Shown here piece after piece: positions 52,142 to 60,809 of a DNA stretch of 64,000 bases. A model generated the notes under the pieces. That model had not been told where the DNA came from. It ran no database searches and worked only from the letters and a program-made list of their open reading frames with translations. Within the stretch, counting starts at the first letter, position 1. Every line of letters begins with the position of its first letter. The stretch is from the NCBI GenBank assembly GCA_904420205.1, contig CAJFUN010000033.1, positions 1 through 64,000 of the forward strand, in the 5' to 3' direction. Both the position numbers and the translations under genes were made by a program. This stretch comes from Candidatus Parachristensenella avicola. Its GTDB lineage: Bacteria > Bacillota > Clostridia > Christensenellales > UMGS416.

Positions 52142-53281
52142 TTACGCATAGGTGACGCTTCCTAGGATCACCGGAGCCTCTGCGCCGGTGGCGGAAGGCA
52201 GGTTGCCCGGGCGATGGTGGAGCGTCTCATAGGCCAGCAGGGCAAAGGCCACCGATTCTTTGGCTTGGGCGGGAAGCCCGGCCTCGTCGGTGACACGGAC
52301 CGGACAGGGCGCAAGGCGCAGGGCGAGCTGATCCATCAAAGCCGGATTGCGCGCGCCGCCCCCTGAGATCAGCACTTCGTCAGGCGGGGAAGGCAGATAG
52401 CGACGATAACTGTCGGCAATGGAAGCAGCGGTGAACGCGGTCAGCGTAGCCAGAATATCCGGGGCGGCAAGGCCCCTTGCTGCCGCCGCATCGTAGTATT
52501 GCTTAGCACGCTGTACGCCGAAGCGTTCCCGCCCCGTAGATTTGGGCGGGGAAAGGGAAAAATAGGGATCGGCCATCCAGCTTTCCAGCAGCTGCGGATC
52601 AACCCGACCGGCGCGGGCCAAACGGCCGTCCTGATCGTAGGGCAACCGCCCGTCCGTGGCTCGGCCAGCGGCGTAGTCAATCAGCATATTGCCCGGCCCG
52701 GTATCAAAAGCGATTACCGAGTCAGGCCCTCCACCGGCGGGCAGGTAGGTGACATTGCCAATACCGCCGATATTCTGCACGGCCCGGGAACGAGCGCCGT
52801 TAGCCAGCAGCAAATAATCCACATAGGGGACAAGGGGCGCGCCTTGCCCGCCTGCAGCCATATCACGGGCACGAAAATCGCTGACCACGGTGATGCCGGT
52901 GCGCTGAGCGATTACCGCCGGACTGCCCAGCTGCAGGGTGGAGGGCGTTTCAGGCTGACCCGGCGGGATGTGCCATACGGTCTGCCCATGGCTGCCGATG
53001 GCGTCCACCTCCCCCGGCTGAAGGCCAGCCGCCCGGCACGCGGCCAATGCAGCCTGAGCGAAGGCCTCGCCCAGCTGAAAATGCAAAGCGCAAAGCATGT
53101 CCACTTTGGACGTTTCAGGGCGGAAGGCGGAAAAGATCGCTTCACGCAACGGCCGGGGATGGGGAAGCGACACATGGGACAAAAGCCGCCAGCGCAGCTC
53201 AGGCGGCACCCCGTCAATCCGGACGCACGCGGCGTCGATGCCGTCGGCGGAGGTCCCGCTCATAAGGCCGATCAGGATCAT
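52142..53281 (-). CDS. anmK: Anhydro-N-acetylmuramic acid kinase
   Basis: A 379-residue kinase that opens and phosphorylates 1,6-anhydro-MurNAc to MurNAc 6-phosphate during cell-wall recycling. Family landmarks are clear: IGLMSGTSADGIDAA, IGSHGQTVWHIPP, VVSDFRARDMAAGGQGAPLVP (catalytic Asp region), NIGGIGNVTYLP, AFDTGPGNMLIDY and LISGGGARNPALM. The start overlaps the stop of the upstream serine hydrolase by four bases (ATGA). The usual next enzyme, MurQ etherase, is not in the window. Confidence 0.96.
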   Translation of the reverse strand: MILIGLMSGTSADGIDAACVRIDGVPPELRWRLLSHVSLPHPRPLREAIFSAFRPETSKVDMLCALHFQLGEAFAQAALAACRAAGLQPGEVDAIGSHGQTVWHIPPGQPETPSTLQLGSPAVIAQRTGITVVSDFRARDMAAGGQGAPLVPYVDYLLLANGARSRAVQNIGGIGNVTYLPAGGGPDSVIAFDTGPGNMLIDYAAGRATDGRLPYDQDGRLARAGRVDPQLLESWMADPYFSLSPPKSTGRERFGVQRAKQYYDAAAARGLAAPDILATLTAFTAASIADSYRRYLPSPPDEVLISGGGARNPALMDQLALRLAPCPVRVTDEAGLPAQAKESVAFALLAYETLHHRPGNLPSATGAEAPVILGSVTYA

Positions 53282-54414
53282 TCTTTATCCTCCGCATCCA
53301 CGGCGGCCACCAGGGCCCGGACCATCTCACCGCGCACCTGCACCAGAGCTCGGTTTTCACGACCGTTATAGACCTCATTGGTCAGCAGTGCGAACGTCAT
53401 ATCCCGGTCCGGATCAACCCACATACATGTCCCGGTAAAGCCTGTATGGCCAAAGGCATTTTCCGAAAGCGGATAGGAATGGGCTTCCGGATCGAGAATA
53501 CGCAGCTGCCAGGCGATGCCTCTCCGGTCCCAATCGTTCTGGGCCTGGAAAGATGCCATCCTCCGTACCATGCCGGTACTGATCAATCCCTTGCCCCCCT
53601 GGTAACTCGTCAAATAATCCTGACACAGCGCGGCGGCGTCGCGGGCGGTAGAGAAGAGGCCCGCATGGCCCGCTACGCCATCCAACAGATAGGCGTTTTC
53701 GTCATGAACAAAGCCGCGAACCCGGCAGCCCCGCCAAGTGCAGTATTCGGTGGGGGCTACGTTAGAGGCGTCATGATGCGCGCTGTTGCGCAGGTAGCCC
53801 GTATGCGCTAACCCAAGCGGAGCGCATACCAGCTGGCTGACAAGATCGTCCAACGGGATGCCGGTACGTTTCTCCATGGCCAGTCCCATTAGAATGAGGC
53901 CCAAATCCGTATACAAGACCGTAGAGCCAGTGGCATAAGCGAAAGGCATGGTAAGGATTTCCTGAAGAGCCGCCTCCAAGCTGGGCCGTTTGTTCATGGC
54001 CAGCCAACCCATGCCGGAAGTATGAGTCAGCACATGGTACCAGGTTACAAGGCCCGCATCGCACTGGCCTTGGACGCTGGCGTCCTTTTGCCCTTTGTCC
54101 AGCTCATTGGCCATGGGCACGATATCGCGCATGCCGGTAAAGGCGGGGAAGCTTTCGCATACTTTTTCCTCCAAAGAAAAGACGCCCTGCTCCACCAGGC
54201 ACATGAAGGCGGTCGCACAGAAGATCTTGGTCAGCGACGCCATGTCGTAGCGGGTATCCAGCGTCGTGGGTACGCCGCTTTCCGGATCGGGGCAGCCATA
54301 GGCCCCTTCATGGACAACACGCCCTTTGTGATAAACGCAGAGGGTAGCCGAAGGGATCTTCCCCTGCTCGCATAAGAGAGCCAGCGTGCGGTCCACCTGG
54401 GTAAAGTCGATCAT
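53278..54414 (-). CDS. Beta-lactamase-family serine hydrolase
   Basis: A 378-residue member of the class C beta-lactamase/penicillin-binding-protein-like family. It has the active-site SLTK (Ser60 to Lys63 of MASLTK), a YTDLG in the position of the Tyr-x-Asn motif, and HTGFTG in place of KTG. There is no signal peptide, so it is probably cytoplasmic. AAAGGAGG lies eight bases before the ATG at 54414. It is coupled to anmK by a four-base overlap. Similar hydrolases (YbbE) sit in the MurNAc recycling locus of Bacillus, so a role in peptidoglycan fragment use is plausible. Confidence 0.9.
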   Translation of the reverse strand: MIDFTQVDRTLALLCEQGKIPSATLCVYHKGRVVHEGAYGCPDPESGVPTTLDTRYDMASLTKIFCATAFMCLVEQGVFSLEEKVCESFPAFTGMRDIVPMANELDKGQKDASVQGQCDAGLVTWYHVLTHTSGMGWLAMNKRPSLEAALQEILTMPFAYATGSTVLYTDLGLILMGLAMEKRTGIPLDDLVSQLVCAPLGLAHTGYLRNSAHHDASNVAPTEYCTWRGCRVRGFVHDENAYLLDGVAGHAGLFSTARDAAALCQDYLTSYQGGKGLISTGMVRRMASFQAQNDWDRRGIAWQLRILDPEAHSYPLSENAFGHTGFTGTCMWVDPDRDMTFALLTNEVYNGRENRALVQVRGEMVRALVAAVDAEDKE

Positions 54415-54514
54415 GAAAAATGCCTCCTTTTTCCGAGTCCCTGCTCCAACATTTCGATGCAAAGCAGGGAATTCCTGCCCAATTATGACAATTCACGCCT
54501 GGAAAGATGCATAA

Positions 54515-54546
54515 AAGACCCCGCCGACTTCAGTCGGCGGGGTCTT
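54515..54546 (-). terminator. Terminator of the NPCBM membrane protein gene
   Basis: A perfect 14-bp stem, AAGACCCCGCCGAC with its complement around TGAA on the minus strand, followed by TTTTAT. Confidence 0.88.
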
Positions 54547-54563
54547 GGACTACAAGATTGGGA

Positions 54564-56174
54564 TTATTCTGCGGCCGGTGTCGTAGTGGTTGTTTCAGCA
54601 GCCGTGGTTTCACCACCGGCAGGCGTCGTGGTTTCACCGCCAGCAGGCGTCGTTTCAGACGCGCCTCCGGAAGCGGGGATAAAGCCGGCGTTCCCCAACA
54701 CCACGTTTAGCGATCCTTTAGAGCCCTTCTTTTCGATCAGGCGGATCTTAACCTTTTGCGCGCCGGTCACGTCCACACTGATGCCTGTTTTATAGTAGTT
54801 GTAGTTCACTTCCTCACTGGTCCAGACCGGATCTTCATTGTCGTCGACAAAGACCATGATCTGATAAGTACCGCAATCTTTGGCATCGTCAAAGAGCCAT
54901 TCCTTGTCTATGCCCATGTCAAAGGTCAAGGCGCTGTACTGCCCGTTGGTGTTAAAGGTCAGCGCGCGCCGGGCTTCATTGCTGTCAAAATCGCTGCTCT
55001 TGATGAACCAGCCAAGCCCGTGCTCGTAGAGGATGCCTTTGGCGTCGCTGCCGCTACCGCCATTGAAGATGGAGAAGTTGGCATTATGGGAGTTTGCTGT
55101 CCACTTGCCCAGATAATAGTTCTCCCACGCGGTATGGGACTTGGTGATATCGTCGCTGGCAAATTCGTCGAGATACTTAATCTGCGTGTTGTTGGCAGAG
55201 GCGTCCGGCGTCGCCGTAGGCGAAGGCGTGGGCGTAACCAGGATGGAAAGCGTTTCTGAAGGCGCGGTAACGCTGGGCGTTGTGCCCTGTGGATCGGTCG
55301 TCGTCCTACCGCCGCAGCGGGAAAGGATCAGGATCAGCGCCACCAAAAGCACGATGACCAGCACGGCGGAAATAATGACCGGCATGGTTAAGAAGCGCTT
55401 GTAGCGGGACAGGTCGAAACGCCCTCCACCGGAGGAGCCGCCGTTATATCCGCCGCGGCCACGGCGGGGCGGTTCATAGCCGTCTTGGCCGTTGTCATAG
55501 CCGCCATCCTGATAGCCGTCCTCCGGATAATCACCCTGCCCGCCTTCATAGGGCGCCTCATCCTGGGGCGGCCGTTGATAAGAGGCGGTATTGTAAGAGG
55601 ACGTATTATACGAGGAAGTATTGTAAGAACCGGTATTGCCGCTGGTATAGGCACCGGGGTTGTAGGAAGAGGTATGATAGGATCCTGTATTCTGGCTGGG
55701 CTCCCGACGCACCGGAGCCCTTCGGCCGGTCGCATAGGTATCGTCACCCGACCCGTATCCGCCGCGCACCGGCGTTTGGCGGCCCGTGTAGCCGGTACGG
55801 ACGCCGCCGTCCTGGCGCATCAGCCAACGACCGATGTCTACAGCGTCGGCCATGCGGGCGCGCGCCTCATTGGGATCGCCCAGCGGGTTGCTGGATACAC
55901 GGTCCTCCGTAGCACGGATATTATGGAATTTCTGTAAAATATCGGGCGGCACGCTGCCCATGGCTTTCAAGGCGCTGAGACGCTCCAGCTGGGGCGTATC
56001 CGGAGCCATGGGGTTGCCGAGCACATCCAGGGTTATATCAGCCGCCCATTCACAATAATCGCGCAGCGAGGATAAGGCGGTAACAGGGCTAAAATCCACC
56101 AACCGGGCGGCGTCCGCACCGAGTGCGGCGAGTTTGGGCCATCGGGACCTGAGAAATTCAAATTCATTGGCCAT
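54564..56174 (-). CDS. Membrane protein joining a DUF4145-like domain to an NPCBM-like domain
   Basis: A 536-residue single-pass protein of unusual build. Residues 1-120 are helical and resemble DUF4145 (FEFLRSRWPKLAALGADAAR, then SSLRDYCEWAADITL). Residues 125-255 are low-complexity, with tandem SYNTS-type pentapeptides (about 184-198) and Gly/Tyr/Asp-rich sequence. One membrane helix is at 264-286, then a Thr/Pro/Ser linker. Residues about 332-499 look like an NPCBM carbohydrate-binding beta-sandwich (NYYLGKWTANSHNANFSIFN and KVKIRLIEKKGSKGS). The tail (500-536) is Thr/Ala/Glu-rich. The N-terminal domain should lie inside and the NPCBM outside. The function is unknown; the gene is monocistronic. 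Confidence 0.75.
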   Translation of the reverse strand: MANEFEFLRSRWPKLAALGADAARLVDFSPVTALSSLRDYCEWAADITLDVLGNPMAPDTPQLERLSALKAMGSVPPDILQKFHNIRATEDRVSSNPLGDPNEARARMADAVDIGRWLMRQDGGVRTGYTGRQTPVRGGYGSGDDTYATGRRAPVRREPSQNTGSYHTSSYNPGAYTSGNTGSYNTSSYNTSSYNTASYQRPPQDEAPYEGGQGDYPEDGYQDGGYDNGQDGYEPPRRGRGGYNGGSSGGGRFDLSRYKRFLTMPVIISAVLVIVLLVALILILSRCGGRTTTDPQGTTPSVTAPSETLSILVTPTPSPTATPDASANNTQIKYLDEFASDDITKSHTAWENYYLGKWTANSHNANFSIFNGGSGSDAKGILYEHGLGWFIKSSDFDSNEARRALTFNTNGQYSALTFDMGIDKEWLFDDAKDCGTYQIMVFVDDNEDPVWTSEEVNYNYYKTGISVDVTGAQKVKIRLIEKKGSKGSLNVVLGNAGFIPASGGASETTPAGGETTTPAGGETTAAETTTTTPAAE

Positions 56175-56430
56175 GAAGAAGCTCCTTTCAAGGTTGGGCG
56201 TATCAAATGTATTATATAGACAAATTGATCTAGTTTTCTACTTCTTATTTTACCTGTTCCGAACCGACTGTCAATGCACAAAGCATAAAAAGTTACAAAG
56301 AATTTTCAAAGTACTTACAAATTATTCCCAATTATTTCGGGACATTTCCGGGGACATGGCCGAGGCCATGCAGGAATTACGGCCAAGCGGAGCGAATAGA
56401 GAAAAAATTATGCTTAAGGAGGGACCGACC

Positions 56431-57420
56431 ATGGCATATCTTGCTGATCCGGCCCGCTATGACGGCATGGAATACCGCCGGTGCGGAAGAAGCGGACTGA
56501 AGCTTCCTGCGGTGTCGTTGGGCTTTTGGCAGAACTTTGGCGATGTGAACCGGTATGAAACCAGTCGGGAGATGACGCTGACCGCCTTTGATATGGGCGT
56601 AACCCATTTTGATCTGGCCAATAACTACGGCCCGCCTCCGGGCTCGGCTGAGAAAAATTTCGGCCGTATTCTGCGGGAGGATCTGCATGCCTACCGCGAT
56701 GAACTCGTGATTTCTACGAAGGCGGGCTGGGGCATGTGGCCCGGGCCTTATGGCGACTACGGCTCGCGGAAATACCTGATTGCCTCCCTGGATCAGAGCC
56801 TGCTAAGGATGGGGCTTGATTATGTGGATATCTATTACCATCACCGGCCGGATCCGGAAACGCCTCTGGAGGAAACCATGGGCGCCCTGGACGCGGTGGT
56901 GCGGTCAGGTAAAGCGCTATATGTAGGCATTTCCAGCTATAATGCCGACGAGACGGCGCGGGCTGCCGCGATCCTCAAGGAACTGGGGACGCCTTGCCTG
57001 ATTCATCAGCCCAGCTACTCCATGCTGAACCGATGGATTGAAAAGGATTTGCAGCCGCTGCTGGAGCGGGAGGGGATCGGTACGGCCGTCTTTTGCCCGC
57101 TGGCCCAGGGCATCCTGACCGACCGCTACCTGGGCGGCATCCCGGCCGACTCCCGCGCAAGCCGCGAAGGTTCCCTAAAATCCCAACAGATTGACGAGGC
57201 AACCCTGAAAAAGGTTCGCGATCTCTCTGAGATTGCAGCGGGCCGCGGCCAAAGCATGGCGCAGTTGGCGTTGGCGTGGTGCCTGAGAGAGGGCAGGGTC
57301 ACCACGGTGCTGGCCGGAGCCTCCCGGGTTAGCCAGCTTAAGGAGAACATCGCTGCGGTGGGCAACCTTCGCTTTACCCAGGACGAGCTGGATGCCATTG
57401 ACGCGATCCTGGCCCGGTAA
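56431..57420 (+). CDS. Aldo/keto reductase (YghZ-like)
   Basis: A 329-residue NADPH-dependent reductase close to E. coli YghZ, which reduces L-glyceraldehyde 3-phosphate and methylglyoxal. Near-identical stretches include THFDLANNYGPPPGSAE (catalytic Asp and Tyr), ISTKAGWGMWPGPYG (Lys), SLDQSLLRMGLDYVDI, YYHHRPDP (His) and SYSMLNRWI. The cofactor end shows VLAGASRVSQLKENI. AAGGAGG lies eight bases before the ATG at 56431; the long upstream frame reaches into the neighbouring promoter region and is rejected. It ends in a terminator. Confidence 0.93.
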   Translation: MAYLADPARYDGMEYRRCGRSGLKLPAVSLGFWQNFGDVNRYETSREMTLTAFDMGVTHFDLANNYGPPPGSAEKNFGRILREDLHAYRDELVISTKAGWGMWPGPYGDYGSRKYLIASLDQSLLRMGLDYVDIYYHHRPDPETPLEETMGALDAVVRSGKALYVGISSYNADETARAAAILKELGTPCLIHQPSYSMLNRWIEKDLQPLLEREGIGTAVFCPLAQGILTDRYLGGIPADSRASREGSLKSQQIDEATLKKVRDLSEIAAGRGQSMAQLALAWCLREGRVTTVLAGASRVSQLKENIAAVGNLRFTQDELDAIDAILAR

Positions 57421-57434
57421 AAAAGACAATACAC

Positions 57435-57462
57435 AAAACCGGTCCGATGAGGGCCGGTTTTT
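57435..57462 (+). terminator. Terminator after the aldo/keto reductase gene
   Basis: AACCGGTCC pairs with GGGCCGGTT (one G-U pair) around GATGA, followed by a run of T. Confidence 0.85.
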
Positions 57463-57513
57463 CCTTTTGCGCGGCTGGAAGAGGCTGGACGCCGTTTTTG
57501 CCCGGTAAGCGCC

Positions 57514-57542
57514 TTTTGCCCGGCGGCGTTTGGGTGTATAAT
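57514..57542 (+). promoter_or_regulatory. Promoter of the polA operon
   Basis: TATAAT at 57537-57542, with TTTTGC 17 bp upstream as a weak -35. It lies shortly before every plausible polA start. Confidence 0.55.
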
Positions 57543-57584
57543 GGAAGCAATCTGGAAAGAATGGCCTTAAATGGAATAAAGGAT

Positions 57585-60191
57585 GTGACGAGACTGAAAC
57601 GGCTAATGCTCATCGATGGAAATTCTCTGGCCTATCGGGCCTTCTATGCGCTGCCCACCACTATGACCTCTCCGGAGGGCGTATGCACCAACGCAGTGCA
57701 TGGCTTCTTAAACATGATGCTTAAAGCGTTGGACGACTACCGTCCCGACGGCCTGATGGTGGCCTTTGATATGCATGGACCCACCTTCCGCCATGCAGCC
57801 TATGGCGACTACAAGGGAACGCGCAAGCCGACGCCGGAGGAACTGCGGCCCCAGTTCCCCATGCTCAAAGAGATCTTAACGGCGCTGGGCGTATGCATTA
57901 TGGAGAAGGAGGGGTATGAGGCGGACGACCTGTTGGGTACGGTATCCGCCTGGGGCGAGCGGCAGGGGATGGACTGCCTGGTCGTGACCGGCGACCGGGA
58001 TTCCCTGCAGCTGGTTTCTCCCCAGACCCATGTGCTGCTAACGCTCAAAGGCTTGAGCCAGATCGAGGAATACACGGTGGAGCACTTGGCGGAAAAGCTT
58101 GCGCTGCGCCCTGATCAGATTCCCGACCTAAAGGGACTGATGGGCGATAGCTCCGATAACATTCCGGGCATACCGGGCGTGGGTGAGAAGACGGCGCTGA
58201 CGTTGCTGGCCCAGTATGAGACGGTGGACAACCTGCTGGCGCATACCGGCGAGCTTAAAGGCAAACTGAAGGAAAAAGTAGAAAAAGGTGCGGATATGGC
58301 GCGCTTTTCTCGAAACCTGGCGACGATTGACCGCCAGGCGCCGGTTGAGGTGGAGGCCTGCAAGCTGGAACTGCCAGACGACGCCCGGATGGGCCAAGGG
58401 TTAGAGACACTGAAAAAATATGCGCTTCACAGCATTGCCAAGCGTCTGGAGGAGCGCTTACCCCGGCAGGAGGAGACGCATCCCGCCGTGGTGCATCAGG
58501 TAGGAAGCCTGGAGGAACTGGCCGGCCTGGCGGCGAGCTGGGCCGACGGTGAAACGCCGGTGGCGCTGATGGTGGGCGACGGGCTGACCTTGGCCCGGAG
58601 CGAAGATGAGCTATGGCAGGCCCCGCTGATGGTGAACCTGCTGGAGGCCGGATGGGCTTTGGAAGAGGTGCTGGCGGCCATTCGGCCGCTGCTGGAAGGG
58701 CGTGCGCCCAAGATTGTAGCCAGCGACGATGCCCGCAAGGTGGGCTCTGGCGGCCGCCAGTGGCTGAGCTTGGCCGCCGGCGTAGGCGCGGGCTTTAAGG
58801 GACTGGAATATGATCTGACGCTGATCGGCTATTTGCTGGACGCTACGGCGCGGCGGTTGGATCCGGCGGCCCTTTATGCGCAATACGTAGGGCGCGCGCC
58901 GGAGACAATGGACGCCCATCACCTTGTAACGCTGAAAAACGCCATGTGGCCCCGCTTGCAGCAGGCCGGCATGGAACCGCTGTACCGAAGCATGGAGCTG
59001 CCCCTGGTGGAGATCCTCTACCGCATGGAGCGCGAAGGATTCAAAGTGGATCGCGAGGCTTTGACCGAGCTGGGCGCCGATATGCAGCGGCGTATCGACG
59101 AGGTCACCGAGCGCATCTACACGTTGGCAGGCGAGCGCTTTAACATCAATTCGACCCGCCAGTTGGGCGAGGTGCTCTTTGAGCGGCTGGGCTTACCCAA
59201 GGCGAAGAAGACGAAAACGGGCTATTCCACCGATGCCAGCGTGCTGGAAAGCCTGCAAGATCAGCACCCCATCATTGAGCCGATCCTGGAATACCGGCAG
59301 CTGACCAAGCTGAAGGGGACCTATGTGGACGGACTTGTGCCCCTTTTGGATAGGGAGGACAAGCTGCATACCCGCCTGAATCAGACCCTGGTAGCGACCG
59401 GCCGGCTTAGCAGCGCCGAGCCTAACCTGCAGAATATCCCCGTGCGTATGGAAGAGGGACGGCGCATCCGCGGCGTGTTTGTGGCCTCAGGGCCTGGACG
59501 GGTGCTGGTGGACGCCGATTATTCCCAGATCGAGCTCAGGGTATTGGCCCATATGGCCAAGGATCCACGGATGATCGAGGCCTTCCGGGATAAAGCGGAT
59601 ATCCATACCCGTACGGCTTCTCAGGTGTTCGGCGTGCCGGTGGAGCAGGTAACCCCGCAGCTGCGATCGGCGGCCAAAGCGGTGAACTTTGGCATCGTGT
59701 ACGGTATTAGCGACTTTGGATTGGCCCGTCAGCTGGACATCACGCGGAAGGAAGCCGGCGACTATATCAGCCGCTACCTGGGCACTTTTGATCATGTGAA
59801 GGCTTATATGGAGCAAGTCGTCGAAACGGGGCGGGAGCTTGGCTATGTGGAAACGCTGTACCACCGCCGCCGGCCCATGCCGGAACTAAAGGCGAAAGAT
59901 CACAATACCCGCTCGGCTGCCGAGCGTATGGCCATGAACGCGCCCATCCAGGGAACCGCGGCCGATATCATCAAGCTGGCCATGGTAGCGGTGGACCGGG
60001 TGCTGGCGGAAGGCGGATTTAAAGCCCGCCTGATTCTGCAGGTGCATGACGAGCTCATTGTGGACGCGCCCGAAGAAGAGGCGGACGCGGTCGAGGCGCT
60101 GCTGATCCGGTGCATGGAGGGGGTAGTGTCGCTGGACGTACCCTTGACCTGCGAGGTGCACCGCGGCCACAGCTGGATGGATGCCAAATAG
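57585..60191 (+). CDS. polA: DNA polymerase I
   Basis: A roughly 868-residue repair and Okazaki-fragment polymerase. The N-terminal 5' nuclease domain is intact (MLIDGNSLAYRAFYALP, YEADDLLGT, VTGDRDSLQL, GDSSDNIPGIPGVGEKTA). The middle domain lacks the acidic residues of the proofreading site, as in Bacillus and Thermus enzymes, so it should not proofread. The polymerase domain has motif A DYSQIELRVLAHM (Asp645), motif B RSAAKAVNFGIVYG and motif C QVHDELIVDAP (Asp822). The start is uncertain: GTG 57585 is given, but ATG 57606 or ATG 57561 are possible, none with a well-spaced binding site. It is followed by coaE nine bases later. Confidence 0.96.
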   Translation: MTRLKRLMLIDGNSLAYRAFYALPTTMTSPEGVCTNAVHGFLNMMLKALDDYRPDGLMVAFDMHGPTFRHAAYGDYKGTRKPTPEELRPQFPMLKEILTALGVCIMEKEGYEADDLLGTVSAWGERQGMDCLVVTGDRDSLQLVSPQTHVLLTLKGLSQIEEYTVEHLAEKLALRPDQIPDLKGLMGDSSDNIPGIPGVGEKTALTLLAQYETVDNLLAHTGELKGKLKEKVEKGADMARFSRNLATIDRQAPVEVEACKLELPDDARMGQGLETLKKYALHSIAKRLEERLPRQEETHPAVVHQVGSLEELAGLAASWADGETPVALMVGDGLTLARSEDELWQAPLMVNLLEAGWALEEVLAAIRPLLEGRAPKIVASDDARKVGSGGRQWLSLAAGVGAGFKGLEYDLTLIGYLLDATARRLDPAALYAQYVGRAPETMDAHHLVTLKNAMWPRLQQAGMEPLYRSMELPLVEILYRMEREGFKVDREALTELGADMQRRIDEVTERIYTLAGERFNINSTRQLGEVLFERLGLPKAKKTKTGYSTDASVLESLQDQHPIIEPILEYRQLTKLKGTYVDGLVPLLDREDKLHTRLNQTLVATGRLSSAEPNLQNIPVRMEEGRRIRGVFVASGPGRVLVDADYSQIELRVLAHMAKDPRMIEAFRDKADIHTRTASQVFGVPVEQVTPQLRSAAKAVNFGIVYGISDFGLARQLDITRKEAGDYISRYLGTFDHVKAYMEQVVETGRELGYVETLYHRRRPMPELKAKDHNTRSAAERMAMNAPIQGTAADIIKLAMVAVDRVLAEGGFKARLILQVHDELIVDAPEEEADAVEALLIRCMEGVVSLDVPLTCEVHRGHSWMDAK

Positions 60192-60200
60192 GAGGAACGC

Positions 60201-60809
60201 ATGAAAGTCATTGGATTAACCGGTGGGATCGCCACGGGTAAATCAACCGCCAGCAGGACGCTGCGGCAATTGGGGGCGACCATATGGGACGCAGACGAAA
60301 CGGCACGGCAGGTTGTTCGGCCGGGAGAGCCGGGTTTTGACGCATTGAAGAAAGAATTCGGGGCGGACATTTTCGGCAACGACGGAAGGCTGAACCGGCG
60401 GGTGCTGGCGCAGCGGGTTTTCGGTAAGCCGGAGGAGGTTATCCGCCTAAACAAAACGTTGCATCCTATTATCCTGATGGATCTGGTGGAAAAGCTGAAG
60501 GCTTGGAGGGCCAAGGGCGTCAAGGTGGTCATTGTGGATGCGCCGCTGCTGTTTGAGAGCGGAGCGGACGTAGCTTGCGATCAGGTGTGGGTGCTCTCCT
60601 GTGGCGAGGATGAGCAGCTGCGCCGGGTAATGGAGCGGGATAAGCTCAGCCAGCAGGAAGCAATCGAGCGGCTGGAGGCCCAGATGAGCGATGCCGAGCG
60701 CCGGGCCCGCGCTACCCGTGTGATCGATACCTCCGGAGACGAAGCTTCAACCCAGCGCGCAGTAACCGCCTATTACGAAGAACTGCTGGAGGATGAGGAT
60801 GAGGGTTAG
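60201..60809 (+). CDS. coaE: Dephospho-CoA kinase
   Basis: A 202-residue enzyme of the last step in coenzyme A synthesis. The P-loop GGIATGKST (8-16), WDADETARQVV (substrate-binding Asp), and LLFESGADVACDQVWVLSC are characteristic, as is LEAQMSDAERRARA in the lid region. GGAGGA precedes the ATG. It sits between polA and a lipoprotein gene, which overlaps its end; polA-coaE order is common in Firmicutes. Confidence 0.96.
   Translation: MKVIGLTGGIATGKSTASRTLRQLGATIWDADETARQVVRPGEPGFDALKKEFGADIFGNDGRLNRRVLAQRVFGKPEEVIRLNKTLHPIILMDLVEKLKAWRAKGVKVVIVDAPLLFESGADVACDQVWVLSCGEDEQLRRVMERDKLSQQEAIERLEAQMSDAERRARATRVIDTSGDEASTQRAVTAYYEELLEDEDEG

Noticed and set aside
55600..55700. Short tandem DNA repeats that might suggest a repeat array
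   Set aside because: They are in-frame codon repeats for SYNTS-type pentapeptides in a coding gene; there are no unique spacers, so this is not a CRISPR array. I see no CRISPR array anywhere in the window.
58400..58950. Loss of the proofreading site in PolA as a notable defect
   Set aside because: This is common in PolA of Firmicutes and Thermus and is not unusual here.
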